Below are positions 26,328 to 35,191 of a stretch of DNA of 64,000 nt, one piece after another. Origin of the DNA: a virus; the IMG/VR virus record IMGVR_UViG_3300025769_000090, positions 1 through 64,000 of that record. The stretch is one strand, 5' to 3'. The translations under genes were made by a program, and so were the position numbers. Below the pieces are notes generated by a model, which had not been told where the DNA came from, did not search any database, and worked only from the letters and a program-made list of their open reading frames with translations. Within the stretch, counting starts at the first letter, position 1, and every line of letters starts with the position of its first letter.

Positions 26328-28075
26328 TGGCTGGTATATTTAAAAAATTCAGTGCGAACGACATAAAAATAACACCTTTTGAAGCCCATAAGCAGTATAA
26401 TACTACTAATTTGGCTTCAATTGGTGCTAGTACTGAGTCTTTAGCTTGGAGTGGGGCTAGTAAAAACACATTTTCTACAGGAAGCAGACTTTACTATCAA
26501 GTAGATAAGCTTTATTATAGAAATTATATTAATGAAAGGGCACATAGATTAGAAATAGATAGTGCTAATTATAAAGTTCAAGAAAGAAGATTATATCAAA
26601 GTGCTAGTTTACTTTCATTAAGCCAAAAGACATTTGGCTCTCAAATTCAGCCAGGAACATTTGAACTCTCAGGATCTAAAGGATCAACCCAATTTAATCT
26701 TAAAGATGATGGGTATGGGAATTTATATGACATAAATTTAGGAAAAGATAATTTTCCCGATGAAAAACATAGAGTATTTTACTTAGCTCCAATTAAAGGT
26801 TTTAAACGTTCTGATTTAACTTTAAATTATGAAACAGGAAATACTTATATAAATACTCCTTTTTCAGGAGGTTATTCTGGTACGATTTTAGATGATTCAT
26901 ATTTCCAAAATAAAGTTACATTTTTTAATAATGCATTTGTAAAATCAGGACAGTCTACAACTGGTTTATTTAATACTCCCTATATAACACAAAATGCTAA
27001 AACTGATTCTAGAATTACTATTAAAAATGCTCCTTATTTAAACTTTAATGAAGATGATTTTGCTATAAGTTTTTATTTCATCCCCGGATCCGATATGCCA
27101 ATAGCTTTATCTTCAACCCCACGATATATTTTAACTAAAGAAGGAGCTCAAGATTCTTTCCCCTTAGGATCAGAAGCAGGAGGAAATTATTCAACAAGCA
27201 CATCTGGAGCATTAGATATTACTACTACACCCGCAGCTAATAGATTCCCATACAGATTAACTTTATCAGGAAGTAATGTTGGGGTTCCTACTAATAATTT
27301 TGCCGCAACTGGTTCTTTAGTATTTGAAAGGTTTGATGGAGATATAAAATCTTCTGTAGCTGGGGTTGTATTTTTAAGCGCGAGTTCAAATGTAAATGTA
27401 CCCATCCATGTACTTGTTCAAAAATCTGGTGATAATTTAGTGATATATAAAAATGGAACCCAAGTTGCAACCAGTTCAGATTTAACAACAGGGACATGTC
27501 AAAATAATAGCGATATAACTATATTTAAAAAGCAAAATCCCGATGGAACATATAGTAGTATTTCTTCCTCGGCTACAGCTGAAGCAGCTTGGGCTGGGCA
27601 ATTATCAGAACAGGGAGACGGATTTGCCATTCAACAATTACAAATGTGGGATAAAGCTTTAACAGAAACAGAAATTCAAATGGTTTCAGAATCATTTACG
27701 GGCACTTATCCTGTAGGTAATTTATTTTATGATAATGGATTTACTATTATTACTCACCCTAAATATATGGATGTATTTAATGGAGGTGAGTTAAATACTT
27801 TAAAATACAAAAATACCCATTTAATTACTGAAAATGAATATCAGTGTAATGTAAAAGAGGAAGAATTCGAATTTACTACTAATAAAACAGCATTAAAAGT
27901 TTCTCCTAATAATGAAGTAGCAGATTTCACAACAGGATCAGCTTTTAAACCGTACGTAACTACAGTTGGTTTATATAATGACAATGGAGAATTATTAGTA
28001 GTAGGAAAATTAGGACAACCAATTAGAAAAAGTAGTGAAACAGAAACTACATTCGTTATAAGATTTGATACATGA
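26327..28075 (+). CDS. tail protein with LamG-like domain and shared C-terminal module
   Basis: The 582-residue product carries a LamG/concanavalin-type beta sandwich near residues 230-460 (DDFAISFYFIPG, then VLVQKSGDNLVIYKNGTQVA and LQMWDKALTETEI, the usual hallmark end). The C-terminal module (YVTTVGLYNDNGELLVVGK) matches the preceding protein. LamG domains bind sugars, so receptor or surface contact is a possible role. It overlaps the GIY-YIG gene by four bases. Confidence 0.65.
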   Translation: MAGIFKKFSANDIKITPFEAHKQYNTTNLASIGASTESLAWSGASKNTFSTGSRLYYQVDKLYYRNYINERAHRLEIDSANYKVQERRLYQSASLLSLSQKTFGSQIQPGTFELSGSKGSTQFNLKDDGYGNLYDINLGKDNFPDEKHRVFYLAPIKGFKRSDLTLNYETGNTYINTPFSGGYSGTILDDSYFQNKVTFFNNAFVKSGQSTTGLFNTPYITQNAKTDSRITIKNAPYLNFNEDDFAISFYFIPGSDMPIALSSTPRYILTKEGAQDSFPLGSEAGGNYSTSTSGALDITTTPAANRFPYRLTLSGSNVGVPTNNFAATGSLVFERFDGDIKSSVAGVVFLSASSNVNVPIHVLVQKSGDNLVIYKNGTQVATSSDLTTGTCQNNSDITIFKKQNPDGTYSSISSSATAEAAWAGQLSEQGDGFAIQQLQMWDKALTETEIQMVSESFTGTYPVGNLFYDNGFTIITHPKYMDVFNGGELNTLKYKNTHLITENEYQCNVKEEEFEFTTNKTALKVSPNNEVADFTTGSAFKPYVTTVGLYNDNGELLVVGKLGQPIRKSSETETTFVIRFDT

Positions 28076-28497
28076 TAATACCAGAAAGTTATGAACAATT
28101 CCCAGAAGGCACATATGGATACGTTTACCAAACAACCCACTTACCTACTGGAAAGAAATATATTGGCAAAAAATCGTTAATATATAATCAAAAGAAAAAA
28201 ATTGGTAAACGTGAATTAGCACTGTGGGAAGGTAAAGGAAGACCACCAGTTTACAAGCAAGTTCAAAAAGAAAGCGATTGGAAAACCTATTATGGTTCTC
28301 ATCAATTTATTAAAGATGAAATCAAAAGTGGTAATCAAGCTGATTTTAAGAGACATATCTTACAATTAGCTTATTCTAAAAAAGAATTAACTTATTTAGA
28401 AAATAAAGCATTATTTACTTTAGGTGTTTTAGAAACCGAAGATTACTTAAACGACAATATTGAAGGAAGATATTTCAAGAAAGATTTTGGCTTTTGA
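28072..28497 (+). CDS. GIY-YIG endonuclease-like protein, SegE-like
   Basis: The 141-residue product has the catalytic core TYGYVYQTTHLPTGKKYIG (GIY-YIG type with YGYVY and YIG) and a downstream YYGSHQFIKDEI segment. It ends with a conserved helical stretch (LTYLENKALFTLGVLETE). It lacks NUMOD-type DNA-binding repeats, unlike the homing enzyme at 41.6 kb. Such SegE-like proteins are widely found in T4-like phages, with uncertain mobility. The start overlaps the previous stop (ATGA), so it is co-translated with a tail gene. Confidence 0.75.
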   Translation: MIIPESYEQFPEGTYGYVYQTTHLPTGKKYIGKKSLIYNQKKKIGKRELALWEGKGRPPVYKQVQKESDWKTYYGSHQFIKDEIKSGNQADFKRHILQLAYSKKELTYLENKALFTLGVLETEDYLNDNIEGRYFKKDFGF

Positions 28498-28508
28498 CCT
28501 TTCGTTCA

Positions 28509-28519
28509 TATATTTAAGG
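28509..28519 (+). promoter_or_regulatory. possible promoter element, very near the start
   Basis: TATATTTAAGG lies directly before the ATG at 28521, about 10-12 bases closer than elsewhere. As a -10 element this would give a leaderless message. It could also be chance AT-richness, so confidence is low. Confidence 0.25.
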
Positions 28520-28520
28520 C

Positions 28521-29441
28521 ATGAAGGAGGATCGCCTTATTTTTTTACTCGAAAGTCTTCTAGGAAAAAGCAAAAACGCACGCGGAGGCGATGAAGCTGT
28601 ATTTAGTTGCCCAAATTGCAACCACCATAAGAAAAAATTAACATTTAACAAATACACACAAAAATTCCAATGTTGGGTGTGTGGCTTTAAGGGTGCTAGA
28701 GCAATACAACTTCTTAAATTTATTAAAGCTCCTTACAACTCTTTCCAAGAGTTAAAAGATATTGATGCTCAATATAAGTTTAAATCTACTCATGTAGAAA
28801 AACCTAAAGATCAACTTCAATTACCTGAGGGATTTACCCCACTACTTAAAGGTAGAGGGTTAATCCGAGATAAAGCATGGAGTTATCTACAATCCCGCGG
28901 AGTTACTGCACAAGACGTAGTAAAATACAACATTGGATATATTGAAGAAGGCAAATTAGCCAACTTTATAATCATACCAAGTTATGACAGACACGGATCC
29001 CTTAATTATTGGGTGGGTCGCTCGTTCGATCCGCAAGCTTACCACAAGCACAAGCTTCCGCCAACATCAAAAGATATTATTGGCTTTGACATGCTTTGTA
29101 ACTTTAATATTCCTATTATCATTTGCGAAGGTGCCTTTGACGCAATCGCAATCAAACGAAACGCCGTGCCCTTGTTTGGAAAACGAATCAGTAAATCACT
29201 CTACAAAGAACTTGTAAGAGGTAATGTAAAACAAATATACCTTGCACTTGATCAGGATGCTATAAATGATTCACTTAAATATGCTAAGGAACTTATGGCA
29301 TATGGTAAGGAAATATTTTTATTAGAACTTGAAGGTAAAGACCCAAGCGACTTAGGTTTTGACGCTATGACTCGCATATTGCAGAATGCAAAACCACTAA
29401 CTTTCCAAGGATTAGTAGAAAAGAAAATCTTGTATCAATAA
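28521..29441 (+). CDS. DNA primase (zinc ribbon plus TOPRIM), T4 gp61-like
   Basis: The 306-residue product has a zinc-binding domain (C30, C33, C51 and C54) followed by a linker and a primase core. RGVTAQDVVKYNIGYIEEG and FIIIPSYDRHGSLNYWVGRSF are typical of DnaG-like primases. The TOPRIM domain has E203 (IICEGAFDAIA) and the D244/D246 pair (LALDQD). It would make RNA primers for lagging-strand synthesis with a gp41-like helicase, which is not in this window. Length is close to T4 gp61. Confidence 0.85.
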   Translation: MKEDRLIFLLESLLGKSKNARGGDEAVFSCPNCNHHKKKLTFNKYTQKFQCWVCGFKGARAIQLLKFIKAPYNSFQELKDIDAQYKFKSTHVEKPKDQLQLPEGFTPLLKGRGLIRDKAWSYLQSRGVTAQDVVKYNIGYIEEGKLANFIIIPSYDRHGSLNYWVGRSFDPQAYHKHKLPPTSKDIIGFDMLCNFNIPIIICEGAFDAIAIKRNAVPLFGKRISKSLYKELVRGNVKQIYLALDQDAINDSLKYAKELMAYGKEIFLLELEGKDPSDLGFDAMTRILQNAKPLTFQGLVEKKILYQ

Positions 29442-29470
29442 GCTATATGTATTGACAAACTGCAGTTTAT

Positions 29471-32400
29471 ATGAAAATAGCTCTTTTACCAGGTGGATTT
29501 AAACCACCTCACTTAGGACATTATAATATGGCAAAATATCTTGCAGATTTTGCTGATAAAGTTATAGTAAGAATTGGTCAAAAAGAAAGAGAAGGTATAG
29601 GAGCACCACTAGCTCTTGAAATTTGGAATCTTTATAAAGAATCTGATCCTGACCCTAGAGCTAAAAAACTTATAATAAGCGTTGCACAATCACCATCCCC
29701 CATAAAAGATGTATATGATTTTGTAGAAACTACTGCACCTGAAGGATCTACAGTTATCCTTGGTTTAGGTGAAAAAGATGCTACTGATGGACGTTATAAT
29801 AGTATCCCTAAATTTGCAGAACCACGCAACATTAAGGCAGAAATAGAATTAGTACCACCTCAAGCTGGTGGTATTTCAGGTACTCGCATGCGTGAGATAG
29901 TTAAATCTAATAGTAAGATTGAATTTTTTAAATATATCCCAGAGTTCTTACCTGAAGAAATTAAAGAAGAAATTTGGACTAAACTTTTAGATACTACCCT
30001 ACCTACTGAAGTAGATGAAATAATGGGTGGTACTATGAATAGAGAAGAAATGGCTAAACATAATAAAAATATGCAAAAACTTCGCCAATTCCTTTCTAAA
30101 CAAGGGGATCAAATGACCCAAATCCCTACTAAATTAACAAAAGGGTTAAGAAGAAAGTTATATGAAAAACTCGGAATCCAAAGAGGAACAATCGAAAGTG
30201 AAGTACAATTCTTATCTAGGGAAATACTTGAACTTTTTAAAGACAATATCGGAAAACCCTACGAAACCGGGGGTATAGAAGGGTATATTGAAGGGGGTGA
30301 AGTTGTATTAGAATATGAAATCGACCTTAAATTTATACCATCCGACAGTATACCAGGATTTAGTTTTGATGCTTCTGCAGATGACGAAAACATCGAAATT
30401 GAAATAACCTATAACCCTAATTCATTCCCTGATGAATTTAATAGTCTTAATGCAGAATTAAAAGAAACTTTACGCCATGAAATTGAACATATAACTCAAT
30501 TTGGGTTTGAACTTAAAGGTGGTTTTGAAGAATACAAAGGTTCTATCCCATTTCACAAGTATCTTCAATTATCACATGAAATTCCAGCGTTTGTTAGAGG
30601 GTTATACAAACGCGCTAAAGTTAAAAAAATGTCACTTAAAGATACTTTTAATGAATTTTTTGATGACTATATAGATAGCTTTAATAACCCCCAAGAAATA
30701 GAACAAGTTAGGACTGCGTGGTCTAATTGGGCACGTGAAAATTTACCCGATGCCCAATTAGACGAAAACTATCCACCGTATAAAGCAAATCAAGTTCAAC
30801 AAACTAGATATAGGGCAAGTGATACATTTACAAATGATCCTAAAAAGGCTAAAAAATTAGGATATTTAGAAGATGATGCAGTAGATGAAGGAGATACCTA
30901 TGAAAAAATGGCTGCTAAAGGTAAAAAAGCGGGCAACTTAAAACAGGGTACTGTCAGAAAACGTTTAAAAATTCCTAAAGGTGAAAAAATACCTCTTTCT
31001 TTAATTAATAAAGAATTATCTCGCCTTAAAAAAATGGAAAAGAGAAGTGCTAAAAATCAAAAATATTATAAAGCATTAACGTTAGCTAAAACCTTAAAAA
31101 CTACAACCCATAAAGAAAATATAGATCCTAAAGCTCAAAAGAAGCATAAGGGTAAATCTGCTCCCTATGGTTCAGCTTATGAACCTGTAAAAGAAGGAGA
31201 CCCTAAAATAGGTACAGGTAAAAAGCCTAAAGGATCAGGGCGTCGTTTATATACCGATGAAAATCCTAAAGATACTGTAAAAGTTAAATTTAGCACTAGG
31301 CAAGATATAGTTGATACTTTATCTAAAAAATCATTTAAGGCTAAATCTCACGCACGTCAATCACAAATTATTAACTTAATTCACCAACGTGTAAGAGCAG
31401 CATATAGTAGAGCTAAAGACCCAGCTGTTAAAAAACGCTTAAAATCTGGGTTAGATTATATTACTAAGCGTAAGGATGCATCAAAAAGAAAAACACAAAG
31501 GATGAGAAAAGAAGGATTATTTTCTAAAGAATGGTGGTTAGATGTAATCACTGAAGAAATATTAAGCGAAGGAGGTGCAGCTGGACACATGGCTCACCCA
31601 TTTGATTTACCAAACGTTAAAACAGGTAAAGATTTAATTAAATCGTTTGAACAAGCTGCCGATAGTTTGAAAAAAACACCCGGTAGCGTCAAGATAGATG
31701 GCGTAAATGCGTCAATTAGATTGGTAAATTTCGACGGTAAACGTGAGTTCGCCATGGATCGCGGCTCAAAAAAGGCACTTGATTTACGTGGCGTTACTAA
31801 AGCTGACTTAGAAGATAGATTTGGTGCTGGTCACGGTATGATTAAATCTGGTGGTGACGTATTAGACATATTTAATGCAGCTTTACCTTCAATCCAAGAA
31901 GAATTAAATGCATTAGGATTAATTGATGATCCTAATATTATGTTTAATATGGAATACGTTAGTGGTAAATCTAATGTTCAAGACTATGGTAAAAATTTCT
32001 TAGCAATCCATGGCCTTTTAAAAGTAGAAACTAAAGAAGTACAAGGTGCTCGTAAAATGTTAACTAAAAGAATAACATCTGAAAAACTATTTGCACAAAG
32101 TGATATGGACGAGTTACTTAAAAAGTTAGAGCCATTTGCTAAAAAGAAAGGATTCGAAATATACGGTTCAGTACCTACAACATTTACTAAAGACCCTGAT
32201 TTTAAATCTGCACTAAATACTAGATACACTATTGATACAGCTGAAGGTGATCAAACTAAAACATTAGCTCAATGGTTAAATGGTGTTACTAATATCCCCA
32301 AAACAGATCGCCTAAAAATAAACATTGAAGAAACCGACTCTATTAAAGACGTAGGTGCCCTAAGTAAACAAGTATACTTTGCTGTATTTGGTGGTGAAAA

Positions 32401-32635
32401 TGTAGATTCACTATTTAGTGATGAACAAGAAGTTAATAAAGCTATCCAAGGAGCTACTACATATCTCGCAACTGAAAAATTAGGTGACGCAATATTAGAT
32501 GTACTTGATTCGCCTATGGGTTCAGTTAATGATCATGAGGGTGTAGTTATTAGAGACGAGAAAATTTCCCCACGTCCATTTAAAATTACAGGTAAATTTA
32601 TAACCGGAGGTGTATCCTCAGATTTCCAGAAATAA
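29471..32635 (+). CDS. tripartite protein: HxGH nucleotidyltransferase, HEIEH zinc-motif region, ligase-fold C-terminus
   Basis: The product has 1054 residues. Residues 1-165 form an adenylyl/cytidylyltransferase domain (GGFKPPHLGHY, the HxGH motif, and ISGTRMR, the (S/T)xxR motif). HEIEH lies at 336-340, with a further HEI near 368, a gluzincin-like zinc site. A basic Lys-rich linker with modules of unknown type spans about 430-690. From about 700 there is a covalent nucleotidyltransferase (ATP-dependent ligase) fold: K741-I-D-G (motif I), FNMEYVSG and FLAIHGLL (III/IIIa-like), HEGVVIR near 1022-1027 (IV) and K1038 (V-like). E700 before Gly (ILSE|G) fits the prohead protease rule and would free the ligase part. 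The motifs are visible; the substrates are unknown. RNA repair or DNA sealing are the main alternatives. Confidence 0.8.
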   Translation: MKIALLPGGFKPPHLGHYNMAKYLADFADKVIVRIGQKEREGIGAPLALEIWNLYKESDPDPRAKKLIISVAQSPSPIKDVYDFVETTAPEGSTVILGLGEKDATDGRYNSIPKFAEPRNIKAEIELVPPQAGGISGTRMREIVKSNSKIEFFKYIPEFLPEEIKEEIWTKLLDTTLPTEVDEIMGGTMNREEMAKHNKNMQKLRQFLSKQGDQMTQIPTKLTKGLRRKLYEKLGIQRGTIESEVQFLSREILELFKDNIGKPYETGGIEGYIEGGEVVLEYEIDLKFIPSDSIPGFSFDASADDENIEIEITYNPNSFPDEFNSLNAELKETLRHEIEHITQFGFELKGGFEEYKGSIPFHKYLQLSHEIPAFVRGLYKRAKVKKMSLKDTFNEFFDDYIDSFNNPQEIEQVRTAWSNWARENLPDAQLDENYPPYKANQVQQTRYRASDTFTNDPKKAKKLGYLEDDAVDEGDTYEKMAAKGKKAGNLKQGTVRKRLKIPKGEKIPLSLINKELSRLKKMEKRSAKNQKYYKALTLAKTLKTTTHKENIDPKAQKKHKGKSAPYGSAYEPVKEGDPKIGTGKKPKGSGRRLYTDENPKDTVKVKFSTRQDIVDTLSKKSFKAKSHARQSQIINLIHQRVRAAYSRAKDPAVKKRLKSGLDYITKRKDASKRKTQRMRKEGLFSKEWWLDVITEEILSEGGAAGHMAHPFDLPNVKTGKDLIKSFEQAADSLKKTPGSVKIDGVNASIRLVNFDGKREFAMDRGSKKALDLRGVTKADLEDRFGAGHGMIKSGGDVLDIFNAALPSIQEELNALGLIDDPNIMFNMEYVSGKSNVQDYGKNFLAIHGLLKVETKEVQGARKMLTKRITSEKLFAQSDMDELLKKLEPFAKKKGFEIYGSVPTTFTKDPDFKSALNTRYTIDTAEGDQTKTLAQWLNGVTNIPKTDRLKINIEETDSIKDVGALSKQVYFAVFGGENVDSLFSDEQEVNKAIQGATTYLATEKLGDAILDVLDSPMGSVNDHEGVVIRDEKISPRPFKITGKFITGGVSSDFQK

Positions 32636-32970
32636 TGAAATTAAAAGATATATTAAACGAAATTACAGGAACTAAAGTTAAGGTAAAAGATCTTACTTTT
32701 AATATGTTAAAAAAAGTTTTCTCCTCAAAATATCAAAACCTAAGTAAAAGTGATACACGATCTATATATAAAGATCCTGTTTACTTACCCCAAGGTGATG
32801 GAAGTTCTAAAGGTATTATTGATGATGAGGCTTTAAAAGCTTATAAAGAATATATTATAAAAAGGGTGGGAAACGTTGAAATTACTTTAGATCCTACTAA
32901 AAATAAAGCCACTATAGAGGACCAAAATTTTAAAGATAGAGAATCTCGTATAGGAAAAGGTATTAATTAA
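32635..32970 (+). CDS. small protein with LKDILNE leader
   Basis: The 111-residue product begins MKLKDILNE then I, the same leader as the protein at 52628 (MIKLKDILNE). This resembles T4 capsid-targeting sequences (MKTYQEFIAE|A), which end in (L/I)xE and are removed by the prohead protease. The rest is mixed and basic. It overlaps the tripartite gene by one base. Packaging into the head is inferred from the leader only. Confidence 0.55.
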   Translation: MKLKDILNEITGTKVKVKDLTFNMLKKVFSSKYQNLSKSDTRSIYKDPVYLPQGDGSSKGIIDDEALKAYKEYIIKRVGNVEITLDPTKNKATIEDQNFKDRESRIGKGIN

Positions 32971-32979
32971 ATAAAAGTT

Positions 32980-33573
32980 ATGTTAAATAAAGAATTTAAA
33001 AGAAAAGATGTAGAGCGTATGCGTAACCTTATTAAAGGTAACACAAATGAATCTGCAGAGTTACAAGTTGGTTATAAAACTAAAATAGAAGATCATAAAG
33101 AAGGTGATATTTGGGAAGAAGGTGGTAAAAAGTGGATTATTAAAGATGGTATAAAACAAACCTATACTAAATTAGATAAAGTAAAAAAAGAAGCTATCTT
33201 ACCACTATTTTGCCCCTGTTGTGGTACTTTAATGAAAAAACGCAATGATGTTAAAATGTATAAAATACATAAAAAATGTTTTGATTGCGTAATTGATATG
33301 GAGGCTAAACTTAAGCTAGAAGGTAAATATGAAGAATATGAACGTAATATAATAGCAGGTAATGCTGAAGCTTATTTAGATGATCTTGAACAATATTTAT
33401 TAGAAGCAATTAATGAATCTAATACCCAATATGTTTCTGAAAGGGGTGAAGTTGAACGTTGGAAGGGGGGAATTGATAAAACCGAATTTCTTGGCCAAAT
33501 AAAAACTAACTTTAAAGATTTTAGAAAACAAGTCGACGATTATAAAAACAATAAAACAGATGATCAAACTTAA
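32980..33573 (+). CDS. zinc-ribbon protein
   Basis: The product has 197 residues. The segment LPLFCPCCGTLMKKRND followed by HKKCFDCVID makes a four-cysteine zinc ribbon in the middle of the chain. Elsewhere it is charged and helical. INES near residue 145 and later ERGEVERWKGG suggest further protease-like sites. It overlaps the next gene by 14 bases. A nucleic-acid-binding or structural role is possible. Confidence 0.6.
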   Translation: MLNKEFKRKDVERMRNLIKGNTNESAELQVGYKTKIEDHKEGDIWEEGGKKWIIKDGIKQTYTKLDKVKKEAILPLFCPCCGTLMKKRNDVKMYKIHKKCFDCVIDMEAKLKLEGKYEEYERNIIAGNAEAYLDDLEQYLLEAINESNTQYVSERGEVERWKGGIDKTEFLGQIKTNFKDFRKQVDDYKNNKTDDQT

Positions 33574-34174
33574 AGAACTTTTATTTGGCAAACCTGATTG
33601 CGATTGTGGTTGTGGTAATTGCGAAGATACTAAACTTAACGAGGGTGTTAAAGTATCCGAAAATTTACAATATCACTTAAATAATAAAATCCCATTAGGT
33701 GAATCCGTATTTAGAATCAGTTCTAACGCTCATGTTAAATTATTTGCAGAAACTAGAAAACTATGGGAAGCAAATAAAATAACCCTATCTGAAGCTGATG
33801 AATATTTCATGTCTACAGATGCAGGTCGTCAGGGGATGTATGAAGGTAAATTAGTACCTCTTGATTTACCCTATATTATGGAAGCTACTAAAAAGAAAAA
33901 GAAAAACCCACCACTAAATAAACCAAAACGAGGGGGCCCTAAAGCATATTTTGTTTATGTTAGAAACCCTAAAACTAAAAAAATTAAAAAAGTTACTTTT
34001 GGTTCAGGTGGATTAAGAGCAAAATTAGGAAATAAAAAAGCCTCACAGGCATTTGCAGCAAGACATGATTGTAAAAATAAAAAAGACAGGACTAAAGCTA
34101 GTTACTGGAGTTGTAACCTTCCTAGATACCATAAGCAGTTGGGCCTTGCAACACCTGCCTCAACTTTCTGGTAA
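33560..34174 (+). CDS. Cys-cluster basic protein, DUF5872-like C-terminus
   Basis: The 204-residue product begins with a tagged leader (MIKLKELL), then a Cys cluster (CDCGCGNC). KLNE before Gly follows as a possible processing site near residue 29. The C-terminal 90 residues (KAYFVYVRNPKTKKIKKVTFG, then AFAARHDCKNKKDR and YWSCNLPRYHKQLGL) are very basic and match the phage DUF5872-type region. Nucleic-acid binding in the head is a reasonable inference. It overlaps the previous gene. Confidence 0.6.
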   Translation: MIKLKELLFGKPDCDCGCGNCEDTKLNEGVKVSENLQYHLNNKIPLGESVFRISSNAHVKLFAETRKLWEANKITLSEADEYFMSTDAGRQGMYEGKLVPLDLPYIMEATKKKKKNPPLNKPKRGGPKAYFVYVRNPKTKKIKKVTFGSGGLRAKLGNKKASQAFAARHDCKNKKDRTKASYWSCNLPRYHKQLGLATPASTFW

Positions 34175-34454
34175 GCCTTATACTGATATAATAGAGGCAG
34201 ACGGCACAACAAGTCGTCTGTTTTCTGCTTCAACTAAGCCAGAAACTTTAAAGTGGCATATGGATGATGAAGATAGAATTATTACAGTTCTTGATAAAAC
34301 TAATTGGCAATTTCAATTTGAAGATCAATTGCCGGTTCCTTTAAATAAGCCTATATTTATTAAGAGACATCAATGGCATCGTCTTATAAAAGGAGACGGT
34401 CCATTAATAATTAGTATCTATAAACATGCAAGAACGCAAACTAACAAAACCTGA
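34146..34454 (+). CDS. small cupin-like phage protein, TTG start likely
   Basis: I choose the TTG at 34146 (reads LQHLPQLSGKPYTD), which overlaps the upstream stop by 29 bases. The frame also has an ATG at 34053, but that would lie 122 bases inside the upstream gene. The product of about 102 residues contains WHMDDEDRIITVLDKTNWQF and IFIKRHQWHRLIKG, a conserved phage pattern with the strand order and His residues of a small cupin-like fold. The function is unknown. Its end overlaps the next gene by 29 bases. Confidence 0.6.
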   Translation: MQHLPQLSGKPYTDIIEADGTTSRLFSASTKPETLKWHMDDEDRIITVLDKTNWQFQFEDQLPVPLNKPIFIKRHQWHRLIKGDGPLIISIYKHARTQTNKT

Positions 34455-35190
34455 GGCTAAAGCCAAAGAGCGTATAGTTAAAGATTTAAAGGGGGCTAAA
34501 GCTGACTTTAAAAAACGTTACGGTAAAGATGCTGAGGCCGTTATGTATGCTACTGCTACTAAACGTGCTAAAAAAGTAGCCGAAGATGGTTGTGGGTGTG
34601 GGTGTGGAGATAGTGAAATAAACCATACTATAAACGAACTAATTGAAGATTTAGTATATGAAGAACTATGTAAGCGAGGTAAAGCTTATATAGCTGCTCG
34701 TAAAAGGGCGGGAGAAAAATCTTCTGCTTACTTATCTGGACGTGCTGTAAAAGTATGTAAAGGACAAATGAAAGGAGCAGGTGGTAAAAGAAAAAAATCT
34801 TATAGAAAAAAAAGACGTAAAAACGAATCTTTATATAATCAATTAAAACCACAAGTATTAAACCACTTAGAAGAATTATTTAATGATCCCTATTTTGCTA
34901 TATTAGCAGAATACAATGTTTCTGAAGGTAGTATAGACGAAAGTTTAAAAAATTGGTTTAAAAAAGAAGATTGGGTTCGTATTGATACCCAAGGAAATAT
35001 TGCTGGTAAGTGTGGTACAATGCCTAAAGGTAAAGCAACACAACGTTGTTTACCTCGTGCTAAAGCTAATTCACTTACTAAAGCCCAACGTAGAGCTACA
35101 GCTAGAAAAAAAGTTAGAGGTAGTAAAAAGGGTAAACAATTTGTTAGAAACACTAAAAAAGCTAAAGTTAGCTTTAAAAAGAAAAAATAA
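34426..35190 (+). CDS. basic Cys-rich protein with DUF6321-like module
   Basis: The 254-residue product has a CGCGCGD cluster near residue 49 that mirrors the one in the protein at 33560. A KKRRKNES-type basic stretch follows. SIDE before Ser (near residue 168) precedes a module (LKNWFKKEDWVRID, then KATQRCLPRAKANSLTKAQR) and a very basic tail. The SIDE|S step fits the protease rule. The product looks nucleic-acid binding and could be an internal head protein. Start is the ATG at 34426; the next gene begins one base after its stop. Confidence 0.6.
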   Translation: MQERKLTKPEAKAKERIVKDLKGAKADFKKRYGKDAEAVMYATATKRAKKVAEDGCGCGCGDSEINHTINELIEDLVYEELCKRGKAYIAARKRAGEKSSAYLSGRAVKVCKGQMKGAGGKRKKSYRKKRRKNESLYNQLKPQVLNHLEELFNDPYFAILAEYNVSEGSIDESLKNWFKKEDWVRIDTQGNIAGKCGTMPKGKATQRCLPRAKANSLTKAQRRATARKKVRGSKKGKQFVRNTKKAKVSFKKKK

Positions 35191-35191
35191 T

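Noticed and set aside
29453-29458. TTGACA resembling a sigma-70 -35 box
   Set aside because: It is only about a dozen bases from the ATG at 29471, leaving no room for a -10 box and start; Bacteroidota promoters also use other -35 sequences.
33560-34454. Frameshift joining the DUF5872-like and cupin-like frames
   Set aside because: The first gene ends in a complete conserved module, and the second begins a separate conserved fold; no slippery sequence is seen at the overlap.
34982-35191. Longer N-terminus for the protein starting at 35192
   Set aside because: The upstream part overlaps the basic Cys-rich gene by 209 bases, while an ATG stands two bases after that gene's stop.
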